A DNA stretch of 64,000 nt. Source: Actinocatenispora rupis (lineage in GTDB: Bacteria; Actinomycetota; Actinomycetes; Mycobacteriales; Micromonosporaceae). A program made the position numbers and the translations under genes. Shown piece by piece: positions 27,699 through 36,482 of the stretch. Position 1 is the first letter of the stretch. Each line of letters opens with the position of its first letter. The notes beneath the pieces were generated by a model. The model had not been told where the DNA came from. It did not search any database and saw only the letters and a program-made list of their open reading frames with translations. The stretch is taken from the NCBI RefSeq assembly GCF_016861975.1, contig NZ_BOMB01000021.1, positions 1 through 64,000 on the forward strand, written 5' to 3'.

Positions 27699-29612
27699 TT
27701 GAGCGACACCACCGACCTGAAGTCGGGATCGCCTGACGCCGGTGCGACCGACCAGGCGTCGGCGACCACCGGCACGGCCCGGCGCCGGCGTTCCGGTACC
27801 GGCCTGTCGGCGATGCTCCTGTCGGAGCTGCAGACCCTGGCTTCGTCGCTCGGCATATCGGGTACCGGCCGGATGCGCAAGGGCGAGCTGATCGCGGCCA
27901 TCCAGGAGAAGCAGGGCGGCGGTTCCGCCTCCGAGGGACGCGTACCGCGCCAGGCGGAGCGGACGTCCCCGGCCGAGCAGCCCGAGACCCCCCGGTCCGA
28001 CAGCGGGCAGCAGTCGCTGCCGGGCACCGAGTCCTCGGCCCCGACCGGCCGTACCCGGCAGCGGGCCACCCGCCAGGGCGGCGCGCCGGATTCGCGGGCG
28101 GCCGACGACTCCACGTCGGAGCAGGGCGAGCGCGGCGAGCGTGCCGAGTCCCCACGGGGCGAGCGCGGCGACCGCGACCGCAACGAGCGCGGCGACCGGA
28201 ACGAGCGCGGCGACCGCAACGAGCGCGGCGACCGCAACGACCGCCCGCGTGGCGAACGGCACGGCAACGACCGGCCGAACGACCGCAACGACCGGGACCG
28301 TGGCGGAGACCGCGGCGACCGGAACGAGCGCGGCGACCGCAACGACCGTGGTGGCAACAACCGGCACGACGACGACGGCGAGGGCGGCGGGCGTCGCCGC
28401 GGCCGTCGGTTCCGGGACCGTCGGCGTGGCGGCAGCAACCGCGAGCGCGGCAACGACAACGAGCCGGCCGTGGCCGACGACGACGTGCTGCTGCCCGTCG
28501 CCGGCATCGTCGACGTGCTCGACAACTACGCGTTCATCCGCACGACCGGCTACCTCGCCGGCGCCAACGACGTGTACGTGTCGATGTCCCAGATCCGCAA
28601 GTACGGGCTGCGCCGCGGTGACGCGGTGACCGGTGCCGTGCGGCAGTCCCGCGAGGGCGAGCAGCGGCGCGACAAGTACAACCCCTTGGTGCGGCTGGAC
28701 ACGATCAACGGGATGGACCCCGAGGAGTCGAAGCGGCGCCCGGAGTTCTACAAGCTCACCCCGCTGTACCCGCAGGAGCGGCTGCGGCTGGAGACCGAGC
28801 CGAACGTGTTCGCGACCCGGATCATCGACCTGATCCAGCCCATCGGCAAGGGTCAGCGCGCGCTGATCGTGGCGCCGCCGAAGGCCGGCAAGACCACCGT
28901 GCTGCAGCAGATCGCCAACGGCATCACCAGCAACAACCCGGAAGTACTGCTGATGGTCGTGCTGGTGGACGAGCGGCCGGAAGAGGTCACCGACATGCAG
29001 CGGTCGGTGAAGGGCGAGGTCATCGCGGCCACGTTCGATCGCCCGCCGTCGGACCACACCACGCTGGCCGAGCTGTCCATCGAGCGCGCGAAGCGGATGG
29101 TCGAGCTGGGTCACGACGTCGTCGTGATGCTCGACTCGATCACCCGGCTCGGCCGGTCGTACAACCTGGCCGCGCCGGCGTCCGGCCGGATCATGTCCGG
29201 TGGTATCGACTCGACCGCGCTGTACCCGCCGAAGCGGTTCCTGGGTGCGGCCCGGAACATCGAGAACGGCGGCTCGCTCACGATCATCGCGACCGCGCTG
29301 GTGGAGACCGGCTCGGTGATGGACACGGTGATCTTCGAGGAGTTCAAGGCCACCGGTAACGCCGAGCTCAAGCTGGACCGCAAGATCGCCGACAAGCGGA
29401 TCTTCCCCGCCGTCGACGTGAACGCGTCCAGCACCCGCCGCGAGGAGATCCTGCTCGCGCCGGACGAGCTGGCCATCGTGCACAAGCTGCGCCGCGTGCT
29501 GCACGCGCTCGACCCGCAGCAGGCCATCGATCTTCTCCTCGACCAGATGAAGAAGACGAAGACCAACGTCGAGTTCCTGATGCAGATCGCCAAGTCCACG
29601 CCTGGCGAATAG
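27699..29612 (+). CDS. rho: Transcription termination factor Rho
   Basis: A 637-residue hexameric RNA helicase that ends transcription. The start is TTG at 27699, with GGGAAGGA 5 bases upstream. A Rho-N helical domain (LSELQTLASSLGISG, about 30-75) is followed by a large insertion (about 80-255) dominated by RGDRNER-type repeats, rich in Arg, Asp, Asn and Gly, typical of high-GC actinobacteria and probably RNA-binding and disordered. The RNA-binding domain follows, then the ATPase with Walker A APPKAGKTT near residue 391 and Walker B VVVMLDSITRLGR. A terminator hairpin follows its stop. Confidence 0.95.
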   Translation: MSDTTDLKSGSPDAGATDQASATTGTARRRRSGTGLSAMLLSELQTLASSLGISGTGRMRKGELIAAIQEKQGGGSASEGRVPRQAERTSPAEQPETPRSDSGQQSLPGTESSAPTGRTRQRATRQGGAPDSRAADDSTSEQGERGERAESPRGERGDRDRNERGDRNERGDRNERGDRNDRPRGERHGNDRPNDRNDRDRGGDRGDRNERGDRNDRGGNNRHDDDGEGGGRRRGRRFRDRRRGGSNRERGNDNEPAVADDDVLLPVAGIVDVLDNYAFIRTTGYLAGANDVYVSMSQIRKYGLRRGDAVTGAVRQSREGEQRRDKYNPLVRLDTINGMDPEESKRRPEFYKLTPLYPQERLRLETEPNVFATRIIDLIQPIGKGQRALIVAPPKAGKTTVLQQIANGITSNNPEVLLMVVLVDERPEEVTDMQRSVKGEVIAATFDRPPSDHTTLAELSIERAKRMVELGHDVVVMLDSITRLGRSYNLAAPASGRIMSGGIDSTALYPPKRFLGAARNIENGGSLTIIATALVETGSVMDTVIFEEFKATGNAELKLDRKIADKRIFPAVDVNASSTRREEILLAPDELAIVHKLRRVLHALDPQQAIDLLLDQMKKTKTNVEFLMQIAKSTPGE

Positions 29613-29629
29613 ACCGGTACGACCGGACT

Positions 29630-29661
29630 GGGGGCGGCCCGCCACACGGTGGGCCGCCCCC
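29630..29661 (+). terminator. rho terminator
   Basis: An 11-base-pair GC-only stem (29630-29640 with 29651-29661) begins 18 bases after the rho stop codon. The stem can extend inward through CCAC/GTGG pairing. Confidence 0.75.
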
Positions 29662-29722
29662 GCCGTGTCCGTACGCGGATGTGAGACGGGGCGCGCCCGG
29701 TTGACGGTGCCCGGGGCCGGCG

Positions 29723-30664
29723 ATGAACACTCGGGGCATGAGTCTCCAGGTGGTGGCGCGCTCGGCGGAGGCGGCGGGCGGCGGCGGTCCGGCCCGGCTG
29801 GCGCGTACGGCGATCGGCGCGGTGCCGCCGCCCGGCCTGATCCTGCTCGGCATCGTGTCCATCCAGGTCGGCGCGGCCCTCGCGAAGAACCTGTTCGGCG
29901 TGTTCCCGCCCACCGCCGTCGTGTCCGTACGCCTGGTCACCGCCGCGCTCGTCCTCGGCTGCGTCGTACGCCCGCGGCTGCGCGGCCACAGCCGTACCGA
30001 CTGGGCGGTCGTGGGGTTGCTCGGCCTCACCTTCGCCGTCATGAACTCCGCCATCTACCAGTCCATGGCGCGGATCCCGCTCGGCGTCGCCGTCACCGTC
30101 GAGTTCCTCGGCCCGCTGTCCGTCGCCATCGCCGGATCCCGCCGGGTACGCGACGCGCTCTGGGTCGTACTCGCCGGCGGCGGCGTCCTGCTGCTCGCCC
30201 GCGGCGGCGGGGGAGTCGACGCCATCGGCGTACTGTGGGCGCTCCTCGCCGCCGCCGCATGGGCCGGTTACATCCTGCTCGGCGCCTCCACCGGACGCCG
30301 CTTCCCCGGTACGTCCGGACTCGCCATGGCCATGGCCATCGGCGCGCTGCTCGCCGCACCCGTCGGCGTCGCCCAGGCCGGCACCGACCTCCTCAGCCCG
30401 CGGCTCCTCGTGTTCGGCGCGGCGGCCGGGCTGCTGTCCTCCGCCATCCCGTACGCGCTGGAGATCGAGGCGCTACGGCGCATGCCCGCTCGGGTCTTTG
30501 CCATCCTCATGAGCGTCGAACCAGCCGTGGCGGCGCTCGTCGGCATGGTCGTACTGGGGGAGCTGCTCGGCGTACGACAGTGGGTCGCGATCGCGTGCGT
30601 GATCGTCGCGAGCATCGGCGCGACCCGGAGTACGCGGCGGCCACGGGAGACGCCGGAGACCTGA
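29723..30664 (+). CDS. RhtA-like threonine/homoserine exporter (EamA family)
   Basis: A 313-residue inner-membrane transporter with about ten helices. The PLGVAVTVEFLGPLSVA segment and the C-terminal run IPYALEIEALRRMPARVFAILMS with VEPAVAAL closely resemble RhtA/YbiF exporters of threonine and homoserine. That would fit its position beside the threonine genes, although it has its own promoter after the rho terminator. The start at 29723 or the ATG at 29738 is uncertain; the latter has GGGG close upstream. Homology to RhtA is by memory of the family, so the substrate remains an inference. Confidence 0.78.
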   Translation: MNTRGMSLQVVARSAEAAGGGGPARLARTAIGAVPPPGLILLGIVSIQVGAALAKNLFGVFPPTAVVSVRLVTAALVLGCVVRPRLRGHSRTDWAVVGLLGLTFAVMNSAIYQSMARIPLGVAVTVEFLGPLSVAIAGSRRVRDALWVVLAGGGVLLLARGGGGVDAIGVLWALLAAAAWAGYILLGASTGRRFPGTSGLAMAMAIGALLAAPVGVAQAGTDLLSPRLLVFGAAAGLLSSAIPYALEIEALRRMPARVFAILMSVEPAVAALVGMVVLGELLGVRQWVAIACVIVASIGATRSTRRPRETPET

Positions 30665-30775
30665 GGCGGCGGCCGGGTTGGGCGGCTTCGGCACCGGGGG
30701 AGGGCCGCGGAGAGCCAGGCGACGAACGGGCTCTGGGCTGACCGGATACGGGTGGCCGGGGGTGGATGCTGCTTC

Positions 30776-30829
30776 GGGGCTGGGGCTGGGGCTGGGGCTG
30801 GGGCTGGGGCTGGGGCTGGGGCTGGGGCT
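30776..30829 (+). repeat. (GGGGCT)9 hexanucleotide microsatellite
   Basis: Nine perfect copies of GGGGCT in a row. The plus strand carries nine runs of four G separated by CT, which is well suited to forming G-quadruplex structures, and such an array should be prone to copy-number change. Confidence 0.97.
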
Positions 30830-31060
30830 CGGGCCCATGGCACGGCCGCCCATGCCGTGGGCCGGGGCCATTGGCGGGCTTTCGTGCCGGGGCTGGGGCC
30901 GAGGCCAGGGCCAGGGCCGGGGGTTCGTGCCGCGGCCAGCGCCAGGGCCAGGGCCGCACGGCCGTGCTGGAACCGGGGTCGGATCACCGCTCCGGCGCAT
31001 ATGGGACTTAGCGATCGTGAGCGGGCATTTCTGGACCGCGCCCGATTGTCCAATTGTGTC

Positions 31061-31097
31061 ATTGTTCAACTGTCCAATTGTTGAACTGTTGAACAAT
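31061..31097. promoter_or_regulatory. AT-rich dyad upstream of the secreted phosphodiesterase gene
   Basis: ATTGTTCAAC (31061-31070) and GTTGAACAAT (31088-31097) form a perfect 10-base inverted repeat; GTTGAAC occurs again inside the spacer, and TGTCCAATTG is present twice 24 bases apart (31047-31056 and 31071-31080). The area is far richer in A+T than its surroundings. It could be a multi-site operator or an RNA hairpin ahead of the gene starting at 31215. Confidence 0.5.
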
Positions 31098-31214
31098 CGA
31101 TGGGCGTCCGGCCGTTGAAGTTTTCCTTCCGATTCATGGTCGAGTCTTGTAGGAAGTAACCTCCTGCGGTTGACTGCGGTTGCCTTTCTCGCGTCCATGT
31201 CCAGGAGGACAACC

Positions 31215-34200
31215 GTGCGTCTACACAGGCTGACGGCTGCGCTGGGGGTGACGTCGGTCGTCGCGTTCGGCCTGGCGGCTCCCGCTTTCAGCGCGCCGGA
31301 CGCGCATCCGCGGGCGTCGACCGCCGCGGCGACGTCCATCGAGATCAACCGGACGACCCGGCCGGTGGCGCCGGGCGTGACGCTCAGCTCGTTCGACCGG
31401 TACGAGACGGGCGGTTGGCTGCGCGCGCAGTCGCTGTCGGTGGACCTGTCGGGGGGTAACGGCGTCGACTACCTGTCGGCCGATCCGATCGCGAACGATC
31501 AGCCGATCAGTACTCAGGTGAAGGCGCGGCCGCGGGCGGTGGCTGCGATCAACGGGGATTTCTTCGACATCAACGACACGGGGGCGCCGGAGGGTGTCGG
31601 CGTGTCGGACGGTGATCTGGTGAAGTCGCCGAACGACGGCTGGAACAACGCGGTGTCGATCGACCCGAAGGGTGCCGGCCGCATCCTCCAGCTGTACTTC
31701 GACGGCACGGTGACGTTGCCGTCGGGTGAGCGGAAACTGGCGCAGTACAACGGAACGCGGATCGCGTCGGGCGGGATCGGCGAGTACACGTCGGCGTGGG
31801 GGTCGATGTCGCGTGGCCGGCCGGTGCAGGGCGCGTCGGACACGGCGGAGGTGACGGTGCATGACGGGAAGGTCAGTGCCGCCGCCGGGGCGCCGGGTTC
31901 GGGTGCGATCGCGAAGGGCGACTACGTACTGGTCGGCCGGGAGGCGGGCGCGGATGCGTTGCGGGGCTTGACGGTCGGCGATCCGGTGTCGGTGGCGTAC
32001 GCGCCGCGGACGAGTGACGGGTCGTCGGTGCGTACCGCGATCGGGGCGAACCAGTTGCTGGTCGTGAACGGCGCGGTGCAGTCGCCGGCGGACGACGCGC
32101 TGGCGGCCCGGTCGGCGGTCGGGTTCAGCCGGGACGGCTCGCGCATGTACCTGCTGACGGTGGACGGCAAGCAGACGGACAGCGTCGGCATCACGGTGCC
32201 GGAGATGGCCCGGATGATGGCGGAGATGGGCGCGTACAACGCGGTGAACATCGACGGCGGAGGCTCGTCGACGCTGCTGGCGCGCCGCCCGGGTACGTCG
32301 ACGCTGGCGCTGGAGAACAGCCCGTCGGACGGTTCGGAGCGCCCGGTCGCGAACGGGTTGGCGGTGACGGCGCCGGCGGGATCCGGGACGCTGCAAGGGT
32401 TCTGGGTGTCGACGAAGGCGGACGCGGAGAGCGCGCCGACGGTGGACACCCGGCCGGGTGGGCATCCGGACCGGGTGTTCCCGGGCCTGACGCGGTCGCT
32501 GTCGGCTACCGGCTACGACGAGACGTACGGTCCGGCGGCGGGGTCGCCGACGTGGCTGTCGTCGAGCGGCGCGGTGGGTACGGTCGACCGCGCCGGTACG
32601 TTCCACGCCCGCGGTACGGGCACCGTCACGGTGACTGCGCACCGCGGTACCGCACGGGGAAGGACCACGCTGACGGTGTTGGGTCAACTGCAACGGATCG
32701 GCGCCGACACGGGTCGGGTGGGGCTGGCGAACGGCAACGCGACGGGCCACTTCGGCATCGTCGGGTACGACGCGTCCGGCTTCACCGCGCCGATCGAGCC
32801 GTCGGACGTGTCGCTGGAGTACGACCGGTCGCTGCTGTCGGTCGGGTCGGACGCGAACGGCAACTTCACGGTGAAGGCGCTGAAGGACTCGGGCGCGACG
32901 CTGGTCACCGCGAAGGTCCGCGGGTACACGGTGCAGGTGCCGGTGACGGTGGGGCTGACGGACCAGTCGGTCGCCACGTTCGACGACGCCGCGCAGTGGA
33001 CGTTCAGCGCGGCCCGCGCCACCGGGTCGGTCCAGGCCGGCGACGGCCACACCGGCACCGGGCTCACCATGTCGTACGACTTCACGCAGTCGACCGCGAC
33101 GCGCGCCGCGTACGCGAGCCCGCCGAAGCCGATCACGGTGCCGGGCCAGCCCCACGCGTTCGGGATGTGGTTGTACGGCAACGGTCACGGCGAATGGCCG
33201 ACGCTGGACTTCGTCGACGCGGCCGGTACGCACCAGTTGCTGCGCGGCGACCACATGACCTGGACCGGCTGGAAGTACGTGGAGATCCCGGTGCCGGCGG
33301 GGGTGTCGTACCCGTTGACGTTGAGCCGTTTCTACGTCGCGGAGACCCGCGCGGACACGAAGTACCAGGGGTCGTTGATGCTGGACGACCTGGTGGCGAA
33401 GGTGCCGCCGGCGGTGGACACGCCGGCCGCGTCGACCGTGCGCGACCCGGTCGTCATCCAGAACGGCACGCTCGCCGGCCGGAACTGGCGGTTCGCGGTG
33501 ATGTCGGACGCGCAGTTCGTGGCGCGTGACCCGGACTCGGACATCGCCCGCTCGGCCCGCCGTACGCTGCGGGAGATCCGCGCGGCGAAGCCGGACTTCC
33601 TCGTCATCGACGGCGATCTCGTCGACGAGGGTTCGCCGGAGGACCTGTCGTTCGCGCACCGGATGCTCACCGAGGAACTCGGCGACGCCGTGCCCTGGTA
33701 CTACGTGCCCGGCAACCACGAGGTGATGGGCGGCAAGATCACGAACTTCACGGCGGAGTTCGGTGCGGCGCAACGGGTCTTCGACCACAAGGGCACCCGG
33801 TTCGTCACGCTGGACACGTCCAGCCTGACGTTGCGGGGCGGCGGGTTCGACCAGATCGCCTTGCTGCGCAAGGCTCTGGACGACGCGGCGAAGGATCCGT
33901 CGGTCAACTCGGTGATGCTGCTGGAGCACGTACCGCCGCGGGATCCGACCCCGCAGCAGGGCAGCCAGCTGGGCGACCGTAAGGAGGCCGAGCTGGTGGA
34001 GAACTGGCTCGCCGACTTCGGCCGTACGACGGGGAAGGGCGTCGGGTTCGTCTCCGGTCACGTGGGCGTGTTCCACGCGTCCCATGTGGACGGTGTGCCG
34101 TACGTGATCAACGGCAACTCGGGCAAGAACCCGGCGGCGCCGGCCGACCAGGGCGGTTTCGTCGGCTGGACCGAGTTCGGCGTGAACCCGGTGAGCGCGC

Positions 34201-34556
34201 ACGACCAGGCCGCCCGCCGCGCCGACCCGTACGGTGCGCCGTCCGACTGGCTCGCCGCCCGGATCCGGCCGCAGACCGACACCGTGACGCTCACCGCACC
34301 GTCCACCCTTTCCGTTGGTACGCAAGCGAAAGCCGCGGCGACGCTGTCCCAGCAGGGGCACGACGTACCGGTGGCGTACCCGGTGAGCGCGGACTGGTCG
34401 GGGTCGTCGGGCGTCGCGTTCGGCGACGAGCGCGGGAGCGCCGTCGTCCGGTACGACCCGGTGACGGGCACACTGACGGGGTTGCGTCGCGGCACCGCCA
34501 CGCTCGCCGTCGACGTCAACGGCGTACGCGCCACGGCGACGGTGACCGTGCACTGA
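31215..34556 (+). CDS. Secreted phosphodiester glycosidase / metallophosphoesterase fusion
   Basis: A 1113-residue exported protein. A signal peptide (cleavage near AFSAPDA, residue 29) is followed by an NAGPA-type phosphodiester glycosidase domain (to about 400) with the NIDGGGSST signature near residue 346. Beta-rich segments follow. A calcineurin-like phosphoesterase domain (about 755-1010) has MSDAQF, IDGDLVD, GNHE near residue 833 and the final GHVGVFH. The C-terminus looks like an Ig-like (BIG2) domain. The two catalytic domains probably remove sugar-phosphate decorations from outside polymers such as teichoic acids. GTG at 31215 is chosen for its AGGAGG site; the signal peptide begins directly after it. 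Confidence 0.85.
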   Translation: MRLHRLTAALGVTSVVAFGLAAPAFSAPDAHPRASTAAATSIEINRTTRPVAPGVTLSSFDRYETGGWLRAQSLSVDLSGGNGVDYLSADPIANDQPISTQVKARPRAVAAINGDFFDINDTGAPEGVGVSDGDLVKSPNDGWNNAVSIDPKGAGRILQLYFDGTVTLPSGERKLAQYNGTRIASGGIGEYTSAWGSMSRGRPVQGASDTAEVTVHDGKVSAAAGAPGSGAIAKGDYVLVGREAGADALRGLTVGDPVSVAYAPRTSDGSSVRTAIGANQLLVVNGAVQSPADDALAARSAVGFSRDGSRMYLLTVDGKQTDSVGITVPEMARMMAEMGAYNAVNIDGGGSSTLLARRPGTSTLALENSPSDGSERPVANGLAVTAPAGSGTLQGFWVSTKADAESAPTVDTRPGGHPDRVFPGLTRSLSATGYDETYGPAAGSPTWLSSSGAVGTVDRAGTFHARGTGTVTVTAHRGTARGRTTLTVLGQLQRIGADTGRVGLANGNATGHFGIVGYDASGFTAPIEPSDVSLEYDRSLLSVGSDANGNFTVKALKDSGATLVTAKVRGYTVQVPVTVGLTDQSVATFDDAAQWTFSAARATGSVQAGDGHTGTGLTMSYDFTQSTATRAAYASPPKPITVPGQPHAFGMWLYGNGHGEWPTLDFVDAAGTHQLLRGDHMTWTGWKYVEIPVPAGVSYPLTLSRFYVAETRADTKYQGSLMLDDLVAKVPPAVDTPAASTVRDPVVIQNGTLAGRNWRFAVMSDAQFVARDPDSDIARSARRTLREIRAAKPDFLVIDGDLVDEGSPEDLSFAHRMLTEELGDAVPWYYVPGNHEVMGGKITNFTAEFGAAQRVFDHKGTRFVTLDTSSLTLRGGGFDQIALLRKALDDAAKDPSVNSVMLLEHVPPRDPTPQQGSQLGDRKEAELVENWLADFGRTTGKGVGFVSGHVGVFHASHVDGVPYVINGNSGKNPAAPADQGGFVGWTEFGVNPVSAHDQAARRADPYGAPSDWLAARIRPQTDTVTLTAPSTLSVGTQAKAAATLSQQGHDVPVAYPVSADWSGSSGVAFGDERGSAVVRYDPVTGTLTGLRRGTATLAVDVNGVRATATVTVH

Positions 34557-34887
34557 CCCACCGCGGACAGGATGCGGGCCGGGCAGCGCGTGCCCGGCCC
34601 GTGTCGCGTCGGCCGCCGGGCGTCCCGGGCCGACGTGCCGGGTGAGGTGGCCCACCACCGGAGGAACGGTCGTCGCGCGACACCCCAGACACCGGTGGTT
34701 TTCCAGCTGGATGTCCGGATCGGCCGCCGTTCAACGGGACCGGGCATAACCACACCCCGCGGTACGTTACCCAGGCGGTGTGAGTACGCGGAGCGCGTGC
34801 CACACTGGTACGACGGCCCGTCAGAGGTTCCGGTTCACGTCCGTCAGGGCGACCCGGCGACCTGCACACCGAGAGGACCCCCGAGGC
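34557..34887 (+). other. Intergenic region with terminator and rpmE leader
   Basis: After the hairpin described separately, the remaining bases up to rpmE contain no gene. A weak stem between GTGTG (34779-34783) and CACAC (34801-34805) could be part of an rpmE leader, but I see no convincing promoter or known riboswitch. Confidence 0.4.
34575..34601 (+). terminator. Terminator of the secreted phosphodiesterase gene
   Basis: An 11-base perfect GC-rich stem (34575-34585 with 34591-34601) and a GCGCG loop lie 18 bases after the stop codon. Confidence 0.75.
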
Positions 34888-35124
34888 ATGAAGAGTGGCA
34901 TCCACCCGCAGTACCAGGTGACTCACGTGACCTGTTCGTGCGGCAACGCCTTCGACACCCGCAGCACCGCGTCGTCCGGCTCGATCCACGTCGAGACCTG
35001 CAACGTCTGCCACCCGTTCTACACGGGCAAGCAGCGCATCCTGGACACCGGTGGCCGCGTGGCGAAGTTCCAGCAGAAGTACGCCAAGGCGCAGGCCGCG
35101 AAGGCCAAGGCCGCCGGCAAGTAG
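34888..35124 (+). CDS. rpmE: 50S ribosomal protein L31, zinc-binding form
   Basis: A 78-residue ribosomal protein of the large subunit central protuberance. The zinc-binding cysteines CSC near residue 16 and CNVC near residue 37 mark the C-plus form, used when zinc is adequate; a zinc-free paralogue may exist elsewhere. The tail is rich in Lys and Ala. ATG at 34888 follows CCGAGG. It precedes prfA, an order common in actinobacteria. Confidence 0.95.
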   Translation: MKSGIHPQYQVTHVTCSCGNAFDTRSTASSGSIHVETCNVCHPFYTGKQRILDTGGRVAKFQQKYAKAQAAKAKAAGK

Positions 35125-35177
35125 CGACCTCGACGGCGCTCGTCGTTTCGATCCGGCACGGATTCGGGCGGCGGGCG

Positions 35178-35206
35178 CCGTTTCGTCTGCCCGTACCGCG
35201 AAACGG
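35178..35206 (+). promoter_or_regulatory. Hairpin overlapping the prfA ribosome-binding site
   Basis: CCGTTTCG (35178-35185) pairs perfectly with CGAAACGG (35199-35206). The right arm includes the first two bases of the GGAGGT ribosome site (35205-35210) of prfA. It could act as an rpmE terminator or lower prfA translation by hiding the ribosome site. Confidence 0.45.
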
Positions 35207-35215
35207 AGGTTGGCG

Positions 35216-36301
35216 ATGGAGACGGACCGGCTCACCACGCTGCGTGCCGAGTACGGCGAGCTGGAGCAGCGGCTGGCCGACCCGGCGCTGCACGCCGACC
35301 CGAACGAGGCGCGCCGCGTCGGCCGGCGGTACGCGGAGCTCGGGCCCCTGGTGAAGACCGCCATGGAGCTGGACGCGGCGCGCGCCGACCTGGCCGCGGC
35401 GACCGAGCTGGCCGCCGAGGATCCGTCGTTCGCGACCGAGGTGGACACCCTGGCCACGATGGTGCCGAAGCTGGAGGAACGGCTCGCCGAGCTGCTCGCG
35501 CCGCGCGATCCCTCCGACGGCAAGGACGTCATCCTGGAGATCAAGGCCGGCGAGGGCGGCGAGGAGTCGGCGCTGTTCGCCGGCGACCTCCTCCGCATGT
35601 ACCTGCGCTACGCGGAACGCCACGGCTGGCTCGCCGAGGTGATCGACTCCGAGGAGACCGACCTCGGCGGGTACAAGGACATCTCGGTCGCGATCAAGAC
35701 CAAGGGCATTCCCGAGGGCGGCATCGGGGTGTGGGCCCGGCTCAAGTTCGAGGGCGGCGTGCACCGCGTCCAGCGCGTACCGGTGACGGAGTCGCAGGGG
35801 CGCATCCACACGTCCGCCGCCGGCGTGCTCGTCCTGCCCGAGGCCGAGGAGGTCGACGTCACCGTCGACCCCAACGACCTGCGCATCGACGTGTACCGCT
35901 CGTCCGGTCCCGGCGGCCAGTCCGTCAACACCACCGACTCCGCCGTCCGCATCACCCACCTGCCCACCGGCATCGTCGTCTCCTGCCAGAACGAGAAGTC
36001 CCAGCTCCAGAACAAGGAGCAGGCGATGCGGATCCTGCGCGCCCGGCTGCTCGCCGTCGCCCAGGAGGAGGCCGACGCCGCCGCGTCCGACGCCCGCCGC
36101 TCCCAGGTACGCACCGTCGACCGGTCCGAGCGCATCCGCACGTACAACTTCCCGCAGAACCGCATCACCGACCACCGCATCGGCTTCACCGCCTACAACC
36201 TCGACCAGGTACTCGACGGTGACCTCGACGCCGTCCTGGACGCCCTGTCCGAGGCCGACCGCGCCGCCCGCCTGGCCGGCGAGGACCTGGCCCGCCACTG
36301 A
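35216..36301 (+). CDS. prfA: Peptide chain release factor 1
   Basis: A 361-residue class I release factor that reads UAA and UAG and triggers peptide release. The GGQ motif is in [17 protein letters not shown] near residue 227, and the anticodon-like P-x-T tripeptide appears as PVT in [10 protein letters not shown] near residue 185. The GGAGGT site lies 5 bases before ATG 35216, and family alignment supports this start. The glutamine in GGQ is the methylation target of PrmC, encoded at 38125, from which it is separated by an inverted GGDEF gene. Confidence 0.95.
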   Translation: METDRLTTLRAEYGELEQRLADPALHADPNEARRVGRRYAELGPLVKTAMELDAARADLAAATELAAEDPSFATEVDTLATMVPKLEERLAELLAPRDPSDGKDVILEIKAGEGGEESALFAGDLLRMYLRYAERHGWLAEVIDSEETDLGGYKDISVAIKTKGIPEGGIGVWARLKFEGGVHRVQRVPVTESQGRIHTSAAGVLVLPEAEEVDVTVDPNDLRIDVYRSSGPGGQSVNTTDSAVRITHLPTGIVVSCQNEKSQLQNKEQAMRILRARLLAVAQEEADAAASDARRSQVRTVDRSERIRTYNFPQNRITDHRIGFTAYNLDQVLDGDLDAVLDALSEADRAARLAGEDLARH

Positions 36302-36482
36302 GCCGGTCAGGGACGCTGCGGCGGCTCTCGAAAAGGTCTGCCCTGACCTCACCCCCGTGGGGACGCGAGCGAGGCGAGCGCGATTCGTTCGCTGGCAAGG
36401 CGGAGGAGGCACCGCGTGCGAATGCACTCGGGGTCGACGACAACGCGGCCAGCGGACGAATCGCGCCGCCGCAGCGCCCCGA

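Larger units (their letters stand above)
30665..31214. other. Repeat-rich intergenic region before the secreted phosphodiesterase
   Basis: This 550-base stretch holds no supported gene. It has a (GGGGCT)9 array at 30776-30829, further G-rich tracts (GGGGCC and GCCAGG runs) up to about 30950, and an AT-rich island with nested inverted repeats at about 31045-31098. The open frames crossing the array give only Gly-Ala or Trp-Gly repeats, which are artefacts of the microsatellite. The ribosome site AGGAGG of the next gene lies at 31203-31208. Confidence 0.7.

Noticed and set aside
28140-28460. Possible CRISPR-like repeats in the rho gene
   Set aside because: The short repeats are in-frame codons for RGDRNER-type peptides with no unique spacers.
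27411-29645. 744-codon minus-strand frame opposite rho
   Set aside because: The Ala/Val repeats mirror the RGDRNER repeats of rho on the other strand; no start signal or domain.
30752-31084. Open frame giving Gly-Ala repeats across the GGGGCT array
   Set aside because: The peptide only reflects the microsatellite, and there is no ribosome site.
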